In this document: positions 22,972-34,393 of the stretch, piece by piece
Numbering within the stretch: position 1 is the stretch's first letter
Layout of the letters: each line of letters opens with the position of its first letter
Assembly (NCBI GenBank): GCA_025529335.1
Contig: JAMYHX010000061.1
Coordinates: 1 to 64,000 of the forward strand
Source of the DNA: Rhizopus sp. PT2906
Lineage: Eukaryota; Mucoromycota; Mucoromycetes; Mucorales; Rhizopodaceae
DNA: 64,000 bases
Direction of reading: 5' to 3'
Notes under the pieces: generated by a model
Seen by the model: only the letters and a program-made list of their open reading frames with translations
Database searches by the model: none
Told to the model about the DNA's origin: nothing
Made by a program: the position numbers and the translations under genes

Positions 22972-23426
22972 TCTAGGTTATAAAGTGTTTGAGATAGGAA
23001 CTCTCATCAGACTGTTATCCTCACTAACCTGATGATAGCTTTCAGAAATTATTGAAGGCAAGAGAAAAAAGAAAAATAAAGTTGCTGTTGATATCCTTGG
23101 CCGCATCAAAGCTTATTTATCACAGTGATGTTGTCATCTGCGTTAGATACAATGAAATGACTCATTTTCTTAAAGTAGACTATCTCGACAATATGAAATT
23201 AGCAATATCATCTCCATATATTCTGACTAGACGATATAGCTTTTCTACTAAGGTGAATATTATGCTATATTTTTATATTCAAATGGGTAATACTAGAGAC
23301 GCTGCAATAGGACACTGCAAGATTCAAAAAGAAAATCCCCACAGTTTATTTCAGGAGATCATACGAGCTTGTAATTACAGTCACGCTTCCTGTAGGGCAG
23401 AGATGGTCTTGGTTATCAGTGGAGTA
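22972..23426. other. Spacer between coiled-coil ORF and SWIM relic
   Basis: Minus-strand reading at 23455-23370 gives HAPAPVAQKERLDTPLITKT and then stops, apparently a frameshifted extension of the SWIM-finger relic. The remaining sequence is AT-rich without a recognised feature. Confidence 0.35.
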
Positions 23427-23877
23427 TCAAGTCTTTCTTTCTGAGCAACAGGGGCAGGAGCATGAGGGGAAAAAAAGTAGCTTGATTACGCGGCTGACCA
23501 ACAAAATATGCTTACACATCTTTGTTTGATCAGGGCAGCTGCAGTTCTTCAGAAAGCCTTCTTTGGTATCCACCTCGTAGAAGAGGATGTTTTCAGTGAA
23601 GGATCTGCACTGGTAAACATTTTCTTCGAGCTGTTCTACCATGGAACAGGCTGCGTCGTAATCAATGCAGCATGCTGCTCTTCTCTTCTTTTCTTCGTTG
23701 GCTGTCAAAAAAAGACGTGATGAATACGCGATATTTGTATAAAAAATATAAACTCATACTTATTAGGTGAATGTCTTTATGACAGTTTCTTATTGAGGAA
23801 GAGAGACAAGCATCCGTTTCCGTAAGGTCCACGTATGCTATGAGTTGCCATTTGTGGTGAACGCGGATATTCTTCAT
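23427..23877 (-). pseudogene. SWIM-type zinc finger fragment (MULE transposase-like or domesticated relic)
   Basis: Two exons (23760-23877 and 23427-23701, 58-nt intron, phase conserved) read IRVHHKWQLIAYVDLTETDA, then LFYEVDTKEGFLKNCSCPDQ followed by TKMCKH. CxC...CxH is the SWIM zinc finger found near the C-terminus of Mutator-like transposases and in stand-alone fungal proteins. After the finger the frame breaks in a T7C4 homopolymer (about 23466-23476), where a neighbouring frame continues with coding-like sequence, so this is a disabled copy unless that run is a sequencing error. The catalytic transposase domain is not seen. Confidence 0.5.
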
Positions 23878-24692
23878 TTAGGGCCCGAAGCACCATGCTT
23901 AGTGGGATTTACTTATAGTGCTGCGTAACAAACGCCATTATGGCGTAATTACATAGCGCGCGGGAACAGAAGGAAGAAGCACAAAACGATGCTTGAAAGA
24001 AGAAATCTCAGTGCAAGAACAGGTACCACAACAAGGAGTGAACTTTACCAAAATGTTGAGCAAAAAAGAGGTTTTTTTTTGCTCTCGAAATATGCACTTA
24101 TCTAGATTGCTGTAATAGATTACGCTCAAGCCACCAAAGAGTACCGAACGGATCTAAATAAATACAGAAACGTGACGGCCCTGCATAAAGCACAGGTAGG
24201 ACCAAATTAGATGACTCCAGCCATTCGGAGTCCACAACCTTTCACTAAGCTTAAATTTTCGTTACTTGAGAGCATCATTTAGAATATACTTTTTAAATAT
24301 AACACGTCTACAAACTATATGTAGGGGCCGTCCCCTCTTACATGGAATGCAATAATTTGCCACTTTTGCCCAGTAAAGTCGGTATGTTCATAAAAGTGTA
24401 CCGTTACACATCAAGCTTATCCTTTCATCATCGTTGCTTAAGCTGTATGACTGATCAATAAGGTTAGTGTTTACATTACTCATAGACTAAAGATGATAAT
24501 AGCGTTTATTTAGATGGCACCATTAGATGTATAACAGTGACTCAAAACAAGCAATGCTTCTCGACAAATTGATTTGTCATTATAAAACATGATTTATTAT
24601 TATAAAAATGTATACATTAAAAAGAAAAGAATAGATATATGCATAAATATGAACAATTACAAAAAGGAAGCAGAATATACACAATATTCACA
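23878..24692. other. Intergenic region
   Basis: About 0.8 kb with no recognisable gene. Minus-strand fragments at 24129-23938 may be more of the SWIM relic. A 15-bp inverted repeat ACGCCAT-T-ATGGCGT lies at 23932-23946. Confidence 0.4.
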
Positions 24693-25334
24693 TTAAAAGT
24701 CTGTATCCAAATGAAGCTTTGCCTTCACCTTTGCCTTGTACTTTTCTGCTGCTGATAATAGAGGAGCATCATTTAAGCAAGCAATGGGTATTAATTCATC
24801 ATCCCCTTCTTCTTCTTCATCACTTAATAAATTGATATTATTGTTCAATCTTGTGGAAAGTTGTGAAATAGGTTCATCGTCGTCATCATCATCTTCTTCT
24901 GAGCTTGTGATAGAAGCAGCAGGCTTATAAGTACTACAACGCTTCATACTTCTCCAAGATGCTCTGGTAGCTAATGAATCTGTAGGTGATAAAGGTGGCG
25001 GTGATACCGGAGGTGATTGCTCGAAATGGCTTTGCTGTATCCAAGTGGAGATAGGTCTACGGCTTGATGGGTGCAATTCTTCCTTTGGACGACGACTTGG
25101 GACCATCATGGATACTCTTCTTTGTCTCTGATCAATAGAGGGTATACAAGGTGAATATGGATCAAAATAAGAAATAACAGATCTTTCAATAGGCTGTGTG
25201 ATGCCAGATCCAAGAGACGACAGCGGCAGTAGTTGCACTTCTTCTTCCTTTTTACCTTTGAATAAGAATGATAACGGGAATGGCTTCCTTAACCTGTCCA
25301 ATGCTGGCTTTCTGCTTTGAGAGTATTCAGACAT
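24693..25334 (-). CDS. Acidic, Ser/Pro-rich disordered protein, 213 residues, function unknown
   Basis: A single exon from an ATG at 25334. The N-terminal 40 residues are basic (SRKPALDRLRKPFPLSFLFK), the middle is Pro/Ser rich (SPPVSPPPLSPTDS), and two acidic blocks follow (SSEEDDDDDDEPISQL and LLSDEEEEGDDELIPIA). The C-terminus AAEKYKAKVKAKLHLDTDF is amphipathic. SP/TP sites suggest a phosphorylated regulatory protein. No domain is recognised. Its 5' side opens on a long gene-poor region. Confidence 0.6.
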   Translation of the reverse strand: MSEYSQSRKPALDRLRKPFPLSFLFKGKKEEEVQLLPLSSLGSGITQPIERSVISYFDPYSPCIPSIDQRQRRVSMMVPSRRPKEELHPSSRRPISTWIQQSHFEQSPPVSPPPLSPTDSLATRASWRSMKRCSTYKPAASITSSEEDDDDDDEPISQLSTRLNNNINLLSDEEEEGDDELIPIACLNDAPLLSAAEKYKAKVKAKLHLDTDF

Positions 25335-27163
25335 AATGAAATGATCCTTGAGAAAAGAAAAAAAATACTCCCCCTTTTGATTTAAATACTTTCAATTTTG
25401 ATGGGCTATCATTTTTCGTTGTCCGATATGTCACACAGAATAATAAAAATGGTAAATATGACGTTCAATGTGTATATGCATTGAGCGTATTTCATCAATC
25501 CCTGCTTACATCATTTTCAAGCACTGCTATATCAACTACAGCTATTTTATCGTTCTATGTATTACGTCGCGTCTATATTTATTGATCATTCCTGATGAAT
25601 CATTTACTGCCACTGCTACGGTAAAAGAGCCAAGGTTTTGCTTAGCATAAGTTAGGATTACTAAACAACCGAGTGCAACATGATTGACATTAGTCAAAAA
25701 TCGAGGCTTTGCATTAGAGCAACCCGCGGGTAACTCTGACCCCCTAGTCTACGCCCAGTAACCCTCGGTAGTGCAATGCCGTGGTTCCTTTTTGTTTGTG
25801 ATTATTATTTTTTTGGTTTCAAAATATCCCTGGAAACGGATAAAATAGTTGATTGCTGATGTTTAAATAGATATGCATTCACAATGCAAGAACGATACAA
25901 TAGTAAAACAAATAATCAATGTGTAATATAATAAAACAACTTCTTTAAGCTCAAATGGACTTACACTGACTTATTCAGAAGAAGAAGGTTGAACTGCTGT
26001 AGGTTGAACTGACAGCATAGCGAGTTTGCATTTCAAAATGGGAGAGATCTTGACAGCGTTGCAATAGTGAGTAGACTCAGGTACTCTAAATTCTAACGAC
26101 AATAAAGTCGAAGCCTGAGTCAATGTGCGTTAAAGCGGCATTGTTCCTCAATCTTCAAAATGATGTCGTTCGATCCTTCACCATTTCTAATGAAGCCATA
26201 ATCCCTTAAAGAAATGTTTAGAGCATCATGTGGTCAAGACGAATATTGTCCTCCATCAAAAAGCAAATCACCGCCTTCAGGAACTTCACTTTTTACGATG
26301 TCGACCGCACCAAGTTTTTACGACTGTAAGTTGTGCTGATAAGCTGTGGGATATTCAGTCGAGCATACCAATTGCTTAATCTGTGAAACCAAACCAAGTA
26401 GAGCCCCTGAGTGACTACTAAAATGATTTTTTCTGTAGCGAGAAAAAACATCGGGAGGAGCCTTGTGTATGCGGCATACGTATGTCGAAGGATTGTTGAG
26501 AAACGTCTTTGAACTTTTGATTTCCTTGACAATTGGCCATAATGGTCGATTTCTGCTTTTGTATAAAGTTGACTAGCAATGGATTCGGAGCATTTTGGAA
26601 ATACGGTTTAAACACTATCAGATTCTCGTTAATAAAAAGAAAACATAAAGCATTATCTTGCATATTTCCAAGACACCAACAATGAAGACTGAATCGAGCA
26701 ACCTGGACAACCACCATCATGCATTGCATCATCCAAACCTTCTCAATATAATCAACATGTATCCCTCTTTTACGCACTTTAGCTTTTATTTCTTTGTGTA
26801 TATGGTGTTTTTAGTTTTTGCTTGTCATTATCTTGCAAATACGATGAAGTATCACATGTCATATCATAACAGCAATTGACTACTAAATAAATTGTTATTC
26901 TCAGTTGCTGCTCAACTTTTCTCAATGAGTAAACATGTTCTCATTTTATTTGAAAAAACACAGTATGATTAACAGCGAAAAGAAAGAAAGAAAGAGAGAA
27001 GGGATAGAATGAGATCTGAGTTGTGTCTTTGGATTTAGATAAAAGGGCAAACCAACACGAGATTCTATTCATAAAAAGTAATATTTTCATATTGTCAATA
27101 GTCGATCTCTCCTTATTTTTTTTTCTTGCTCTTTTCTTCCTTGCTTTTTTTTATCCCCCCTTG
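25335..27163. other. Gene-poor region with a GC-rich hairpin and degraded fragments
   Basis: About 1.8 kb without an intact gene. A GC-rich foldback lies at about 25702-25790. Minus-strand frames at about 26210-26100 read DYGFIRNGEGSNDIILKIEE, reminiscent of a cold-shock domain (YGFI...DI), but stops intervene. The minus-strand pieces 26777-26418 and 26532-26293 are open but unrecognised. The last 250 bp are the CEP104 promoter with a T-rich run. Confidence 0.45.
25702..25790. repeat. GC-rich imperfect foldback element
   Basis: In an otherwise AT-rich spacer, the left arm GGCTTTGCATTAGAGC plus CCGCGGGTAAC pairs imperfectly with the right arm GTAACCCTCGGTAGTGCAATGCC, with a loop of roughly 25 nt between. 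The left arm also contains the perfect palindrome ACCCGCGGGT (25722-25731). The structure resembles a small MITE or a solo terminal repeat. It does not fit a tRNA. Confidence 0.45.
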
Positions 27164-30100
27164 ATGAGCTTAGAAGTCATACCGTTTGAAATAGCACATT
27201 GTTCTTCGTTTGAGGAAGGGTATGAACCTGATCATTTAGTAGAATCAGGCCATGAGGAACTAGATCCGAATGAGCAATACACAGGGTGGCAAACTAAAAA
27301 GTACACATGTCCTTTTTCATACCTTTTTATATATAAATGCTCATAATTATGTGTCTTTATAGATATCCTGAATATCCTCAAGATCTTATTGTTCAATTAA
27401 AGAATGGTCCGAGTATCATATGCAAAGTGCAACTCTTATCACACCATTATAAGATTGCATCACAGATAGAATTGTATGCTGGTATAACAAAGCAGCAAGA
27501 ACATGATTCGATGTTTATTGAATTTACTCGACTGGGGTAAGTCAACAGAAATAAAATAAAAAAAAAAAAAAGTTGACCTTGGCTACTGGTTAGCTTTGTT
27601 ACCTTGGATAACAATAACCGCTTCCAAGTTCGTGAATTAAAATCAATTAAAATTCAAGCGGACTGTGAATACCTTCGTATTGTGATCCGAGGATGTCATG
27701 ACAACCGATTGAACGTTCATAAACAAGTAAAAATCTAATCCATTTTGTTGTAAGCAATCTTGTGTATTGATGATGTGATTAATAGGCTTCGTTCTTGGCA
27801 TTGAATATATTGGGACATAATTCAATCATCCCTCCTCCGATTGCAGATCACCGTATTTTGACTAATAATGTATGTTTTGTTTATACATGACACAAGTACT
27901 TATTGTTTGTTCTAGTTGAGTCAAGAAGATCATAAATCATCATCATTTAAGCTACAGACATGGATAAAAGTCATTCAAAACGCCGAAGAAGAGGCAGCGC
28001 AAGGTACAGCCGAAGGAGAAGGGACAGGTTCAGTACTCATGACCTTATTTAGACGAGGACTATAAGGAAGCCAAAATATACAAAGAATTGGGTGATAGAT
28101 TACTCGGACTTAACAAGTTTTTATGCAACCTTGAGCATGAAAAGCAAGTTGTTGTAGCAAAGAAAGATTATGAAGAAGCAGAAAAAATAAAGGTAAGAAA
28201 GAAATATCGCGAGTAATCTGGAAATTATTAAGACGCGCGTCATGCAGGAGGACATAGCTCAAGTCATGAAGACTGCCGAAACACTCTTGGCACAGTGTGG
28301 CATTCAAATCACAAGTGAAGGAGAACTTTTACCAGCAGAGCCGACTACAGCTCATTTGGGAGAAGAGGTAACTGACTGCTTTTGTTTGTTACATCAAATG
28401 CTTATTATATAATTATCACTCAGGAAGAAAAGAGAGATGATGCTCAGATTCCAGCAGATGAAATTACCAATTGGACAAGCTTTGACGCTTTATCCATTCA
28501 GGATAGCAACAAGCAGGAAATCACTAGCCCTTCTTTATTATCTGCTCGTATTCCTATTCCAATCACAAACAGTGAAAGACAAACCACTGAAAAGACATCA
28601 TCTGCTAAACAGCCAGAGGATCCCGAGAATACGCCAGAACCGCTTACCAAAGAGGACATGGAAACATGTAAGCTACCACTTGATGTCTTTGGTATGAACA
28701 TGATTGCTTGTATCCTGAGCGTCAAGGTCAAATGTCGACAGAGAGGACTAAGCGAGCTGTCAAAGATCATTGTTGAAACAACCGATCTTATGAAGCAGGA
28801 AGATGCTCATATTGATCCAGATTTCATTCATGCTTCTTTACTCATGTTACAAGAGGGTGTGATGGATTCACGAGAATTGATATTTAACCAGACAATACAG
28901 ATCTGGTACAATTTGCAAGGTAAGCGCCCGTTTATTTTCTTTTTGCTTTTTAACTTCAACAACTGCTATCTAGAGCTCTGTAGCGCAGGTTTGTTAGACG
29001 ACATCAACGTTTTCAAATGGATCGAACGATTCTTTACGGCAGTACTCTCTCGTACAGCCGACAGTAACGTTCAAATCAAAACCAAGGCAACGCAGGTCGT
29101 ACTAGAGCTGATCAAAGTATACCACGATGACCAGATGGACCTCATTCCACTCTGTATAAAAGAACGGATGGTGAGAAACCTCAAGGAGGCCAAATCACGA
29201 GTTCAACTCGTCAAGTCAATCACAGAAGAGATCCTCTTGCCCATCTATGACACGTCCAAGACGTTCCCTCATCTAAAGGACGTGGTCAATTTTTTGGTAT
29301 CTTATTACAAAAATCATCATCATGCTGATGTACGTCAGTCCACTTGGGACGTGCTTTTACACATTGCACAAAGACTTGATATCAACACCCTGCGTCCCTA
29401 CATGGATAGTGATACCATCAGATCTCTTGAAAAGGTAATTCCGTGATGAAGGAGGTTTTTATACTCATTAATCGGTCTTTTTTTTTAGGATGTGAAAAAG
29501 AATGAAAGTAAAGCTACAGTCAATGAATTAAGAGCACTGGCAGTAAAATCCAATGGTACTACTGCAAAAAAGCCTCAAAAGACAACAGGCGGGTTAGGTA
29601 TGATGATATTTCTCCCAAGTAAATTAGAATCTTATATTATTTATACATGTAGGTTCTAAAGCGACCGTTAAAAAGGTAAGTCAATTTTAACGATAACACA
29701 GCATAAACTGACGTGATTACAGCAAACTCAAACCAAAAAGAAGAAAGAACAGAAAAAAGAGGAAAAGAAACAAGAAGAAAACGACGCGTCGTAAGAGAAT
29801 CATAATAGAATATTTTATGTACTTGTAGGGTAACAATGAACTGTAGATTCTGCCTATTTTGTGAAGAGCATAACCCCAAGTTCAACGAAGATACCCTCAT
29901 AACGCATTATTATAACCATTGTCCTGTCTTGACAAATTGCCCAATGTGCAAAACTGTAAGATGCCACACGATGTTGATCATTAACTAACCATGATCATAA
30001 TAGATACTAGAAGTTTCAACCTTGAGAGATCACTTACTTTTGGATTGTGAGCGTAGTCATTTAGTCAAGCAGTGTAACCATTGTAAATACCCTGTGCCTG

Positions 30101-30322
30101 TTGAACAATGGCTGCAGCATACATTGAAGAACAATTGCACAGGTAAAGGACGAAGAGTTGATGCAAGAATACTATTAATACCCATGATGTATAGAAACTT
30201 TGGATAATCAAACAAGATGTCCATTTTGTCAGTCGGACATGACGAGTTCAACTGAGGCCGATTGGAGGATGCATCTGATGGATGACTGTCCCAAGAATCC
30301 AAGAAGAAGAAAGCAGAAATAG
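27164..30322 (+). CDS. CEP104 homologue (TOG-domain microtubule plus-end / ciliary tip protein)
   Basis: Fifteen exons, introns of 38-62 nt, give 808 residues (human CEP104 925). The N-terminal jelly-roll-like domain begins MSLEVIPFEIAHCSSFEEGY and has QLLSHHYKIASQIELY and RFQVRELKSIKI. A coiled coil with DYEEAEKIKEDI follows, then a TOG-like HEAT region (about 380-610), a Lys-rich linker, and a C-terminal array of Cys/His fingers: NCRFCLFCEEHNPKFNED, HYYNHCPVLTNCPMCK, QCNHCKYPVPVEQWLQH, RCPFCQSDMTSSTEADWRMH. This order is the CEP104 architecture. In animals it caps ciliary tips and binds EB1, CEP97/CP110 and tubulin. In a fungus without flagella it could only act on cytoplasmic or spindle microtubules. 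Exon 11 is just 23 nt; the 38-nt intron at 29791 is the least certain. Confidence 0.9.
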
Positions 30323-30437
30323 AAAAAGTGAAAAGAAAGCATTTATTAATGTTTTTAAACCATTAGACCTGGTTTATTTAAGCTTAAATTTTCATTCTAT
30401 AATAAACAATATAGAGTTAGACTATTAAATATTCAAA

Positions 30438-30865
30438 CTAAAGACTTACTCTATATCTTTTCCTTGTAGGTCTCGGTCTTTTTTCAAGTATTTCTTTGAT
30501 TTGTGCATCAATTTTTGCCTTAAAGTCTGATTCGCTATAAAGATCGACCAGCGATACTGCATCAGGATCATGGCTCGTTATGTCTGTATTAGGAAGACCA
30601 CTGAAAGATAACAATGACGATGTGATCTGCTCGTTTTGACCGACTGTCATCATGCAACAAGACTCTCTTTTCTCTGTTTCCTGCAGAGAAGTGATTGATT
30701 CATGAGCGTGTTCTATGACGTCTGGCATCGGAATCGGTTTCTTTTCGTCTGATAGTGATATCTAATTGTGATGAGAATGAGTTTGATTTAAAAATAAAGA
30801 TGTGTTATACTATACAGTTGTTTGTTCTGCAATGGGACAATTCGTACCTATGCGATAAAGGATAA

Positions 30866-30902
<37 letters not shown>

Positions 30903-31130
30903 CACATTGTGATGGTGTGTAGATCATCCTATTTACCTACATGATATGTATGCTATATAAAATATAAAAATTAGTAAAAGAATCAATGTCATTCTTTATA
31001 ACTATATACTTACCCTAAAATTGGTAGGATATCCGATCATGGATATATCAATTCTTTTTGGATACTGTTGAACAGCCTTGTATCTTTTCAGAATATTCGC
31101 ATCATTCACTTTTGATAGATTGACTCCCAT
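30438..31130 (-). CDS. CRIB-motif protein (Cdc42 small effector-like)
   Basis: Four exons (31014-31130, 30937-30952, 30816-30847, 30438-30761) give 162 residues. Splicing across a 16-nt exon builds RIDISMIGYPTNFRHTYHVG, a CRIB motif (I-S...P..F.H..H.G) that most resembles animal CDC42SE1/2 (RID..MIGEPTNFVH..HIG). CRIB motifs bind GTP-loaded Cdc42/Rac, so this is a candidate polarity or actin effector. The N-terminus MGVNLSKVND starts with Met-Gly, a possible myristoylation site. The rest is disordered with a basic tail KRPRPTRKRYRV. The 89-nt second intron contains a (TA)n microsatellite. Function is inferred from the motif. Confidence 0.75.
30868..30896. repeat. (TA)n microsatellite in an intron
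   Basis: An alternating TA run of about 29 nt within intron 2 of the CRIB-motif gene. It makes this intron longer (89 nt) than most in the window. Confidence 0.8.
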
Positions 31131-31461
31131 TGTGATAAAGAATGAATGAAAAGGAAAAGAAAAAAGTTGCAATTTAATCCAATGAACAAATATATACGTA
31201 AAGAGAGTTTTTTTGTATCCGGTGAAAGTGCAATAATTTATTATAAACGAACGTTAAAGAGAGAAGAGAGAGATGGGATATAGCATATAATGTGTGGGTA
31301 AATGATAATATATAATATGTGTATAATGGTATTTTATATATATGTATATGTGTGTGTGTATATAATTTTGATCTTTTTTGTTGTTGTTTGAATGTATAAA
31401 AATGTGGTATAGAATAAAAGATATAAAGAGTGTAATATAAAGCAAAAAGGAAAGTAATGGA
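31131..31461. other. Intergenic, very AT-rich
   Basis: Promoter side of the CRIB gene and 3' side of the next minus-strand gene. It contains TA/TG-rich runs (31300-31360) and no other gene. Confidence 0.5.
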
Positions 31462-32920
31462 TTAAAACTCCCACTTGTTCAAGTTTTCGTCCATGAAGAA
31501 TTCTACCATACTTTTAACTCTTGTACCTGTTGGATCTCTTGGCTTCATCTCTTTAATTCGGGATACAAACTCATTCGACATTTTAGAAGTAGGCCGTTGT
31601 ACCATCTTGTCTAAATTGCCTGTCTGAATAATATTTTCAAATTTAAGTCTAAGCTCAGTGACTTCTGGTGTTTCGGGTCTAGGAAGGGATGCAACTGAAT
31701 TGGGAGAAAGAGTTGAGCTACTTCTACCCTTAATGGGTGAATATCGATCTAATGAATCTTCTATGGTTGTATCATTCTTCATCATTCGAGTGGTCGCTGC
31801 TACTTCCGCATCATGCTCATCAGAAGAAACTGCGCTTGAACAAGTAGATAGATGTGACACAGGTTCATGCTGAATGGATACTATCTCATCCTGTTCTATT
31901 TCCTCTTTGATGACTTGTATGTCGCTTGATTCCTGTTTTTCTTGCTCTTGTTCAGTCTCCAAGTTGATCTCTTGTTGTTTATCATCTTTGGTAACTGATT
32001 CCTCAACAGTTGCCTCTTTTATAACAGACTCAGTCACTTGATCTCTTTCGGAATGAACTACCGGTCTACTCTTTTCAGATACTTTGCTAAGCTTTCTCGT
32101 TCGTCCAGTCACGACTGATTTAGGAGGTGTATTTTTCGATACGCCTCCTTTAGGTGCCAACAATTTTTTGTTTGTGGCCGCAGGACTATTGTTTGTAGTG
32201 GTGTTGGTCTTTTTGTTTGTCACACCATCGGATGCTTTTCGGGACGAGGCAATTACATTTTTTCTTGCTTGTTGACGATTGTTGTTGTTATTCTATAATT
32301 GTCGTTCGATATCAACATTCTCTCTTTTTAAGAAAAAAAAAAAGGGCACTTACTGGTTGCAAAGTGGATTTGACTGCGGATCTAGCAGTACTGGTAGCTG
32401 CTTCCTTTTTGGAGGATACACCGTTAGTACGAGTTCCCATTTTTTGCACAGCGGAGGTACCCACATGAGTTGATTTTCTCGTATTCTTCTTGACTGATAG
32501 ATCATTTGTCACTGCAGTTTGAAATAATCTGATGTCACGTTCAGCATCTTCAAGTGAGCTGCTTGCATAAAATATATCCTTTTGTGTCCTATAGGATAAC
32601 AATAAGCCTCAACTGTGAGAAAAAAAAGGAGGAGGAAGAACTTGCTTACCCTTTCTTCATTTCTTTCATAAAAGATGACCAGACCTGGATAGCTCCTTTA
32701 CCTTGCAAGACCAAAGCGAATACAGGCAATTGTCTTTTAAAGAAATTAATGTATATCTCTTTAAAAGGAGAAAGAGAACTTACTTTATTTGAATCAATTC
32801 TGTTAATTCGCAAGATGATTCGATAGGACTGGTCATCATGATTCGAAGACCCTTTTGTCTTGTACTTTGTTTAATTTCATCTTTTAATCTTAAAGGAACA
32901 ATACCAAAAGTCTTTTCCAT
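31462..32920 (-). CDS. Disordered protein with conserved ends, 428 residues, function unknown
   Basis: Four exons (32784-32920, 32650-32733, 32354-32588, 31462-32292) with 50-61-nt introns. The N-terminal third looks folded (MEKTFGIVPLRLKDEIKQST, LPVFALVLQGKGAIQVWSSF, KDIFYASSSLEDAERDIRLF). The middle is Lys/Ser/Thr rich, then Glu rich (TESVIKEATVEESVTKD and following), and the C-terminus has LRLKFENIIQTGNLDKMVQR and SMVEFFMDENLNKWEF. A basic then acidic disordered layout with short conserved helices suggests a scaffold or cytoskeletal/nuclear regulator. No family is recognised. Confidence 0.65.
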
Positions 32921-34393
32921 TGAAGAATAAAAAAGAAGAGAAGAAAGATAAAGAAAAAAGGGAAAATTTGTAATACAAAATTTAAGGGAAATGACAAGCT
33001 AAGAAATGATCACACGTGGAACTATTAAAAACATAAACATAGAAAATACTGTGAAGGCGTTATACCGTTTGGGTCACATCTGGCTTCGAAAGAGCATTTT
33101 ATTTCAATGTGAACATGATATCCATATTTGGATGATCAGTAATGCAATCTAGTAGACTTCATCTGTTTTGATTATTTAACTGTACACAACGATTCCCATG
33201 AACTTTAGCAACACTTTAATAAATTAAATGTATCATTTGTAAAAGTAGAGGGTGACTAAAGAAAAACTAAATACAAATGTATCAAAAAAGATCATGAAAA
33301 TATGATTTCCTTTTGTTGTTTGCGCAACTCCCTTTGTCAGTCTGCTAAACAACCTTCTACTTTCTCGTCGTTTTTCCTTCTAATATCTGTACTGCTTCCA
33401 TAATTGACGTCCCATTCTGCTGAAAAATTCGATGGATTTCATGGATGATGGTCAAACGTCTAAAATAAATCTGAAGCTCTAAGCAAAGTTATTACATATG
33501 TTACAAAGAAGAACATGATTTCCACGTAGTTCCAAATTGTCTGTCAAGCTCCCATTACTGAAGGTGAATCTGGACGTAAGCCTTCAGGACATTCTCTTCA
33601 AAGATCTACAACTGAGCTGATGTTCCTGTTGAGCTGCTGTTGCTGATAAGGTTAGGCAGTATATGCTGATTTGCGACCATCTTTGCGCTCAGCATTTGCA
33701 AGTGATCCCTGCGTACTTAGATGGTCTGCTGATTCTTGTGCGGCTTGGACAGTAAATAGGAGATTAGCTTCGAATGTCAAAAACTCTGAATCGTTAAAGA
33801 GAGGCATTATTGAAAAATGGGTTGTCATGGTGTTCCACACGAAACATTACATGAAAATGGCTCACCGCATAGTGATGAGTAAAGGAACAAGAACACTTCA
33901 GTACAGATTGAATATTCACAACTGTGGAATCGTACACGCTCCAGCCACTCGTCCGCTTTGGAGAACACTTTCCTTGAAGGCTTCAAGAAAGAAAAATATA
34001 TAGAAAAAAAAAAAAAAGACAAAACATATTCCTATAGACGCGCCATGCTCAATTCTAATTGGACATGCTTAATGCATGCAATAATCTTCATATAAAATGA
34101 TGTTGTTTGTAATAAGAGATCCTCTGTTGCCGTGACCTTAATAAGAGATTATTACAGACTCATCGACATACACTTGTCTTATACTTCAGTACTGTACACT
34201 ATGCTGTTTGCTGTGCAATGTATTCCTTTGCTGAATAATAATAGATTGATGTTTATACTATAATATAAGGGCAATAATACTTATACAATACAATAACATA
34301 TTCATATATTGATAGGTTTTTGAGTTGGATCAAAAGACATAAATGAGAATATAGAAGAGAATACATAGAAATTTCATAGACAGTATTTTATTA
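32921..34393. other. Gene-poor region
   Basis: About 1.5 kb with no intact gene. Minus-strand reading at 33480-33360 gives EIHRIFQQNGTSIMEAVQIL, and 33800-33652 is open, both looking like transposon or pseudogene debris. A plus-strand stretch 33671-34003 is open without a family signature. The segment at 34036-34125 resembles one at about 60098-60176. Confidence 0.4.

Noticed and set aside
25702..25790. tRNA gene in the GC-rich hairpin
   Set aside because: There is no T-loop GTTC consensus, anticodon arm or correct length; it is a simple foldback.
28920..28973. Continuous coding through 28920-28973 in CEP104
   Set aside because: The 54-nt stretch is in frame by chance but has clear GT...AG ends, is T-rich and interrupts the conserved TOG region.
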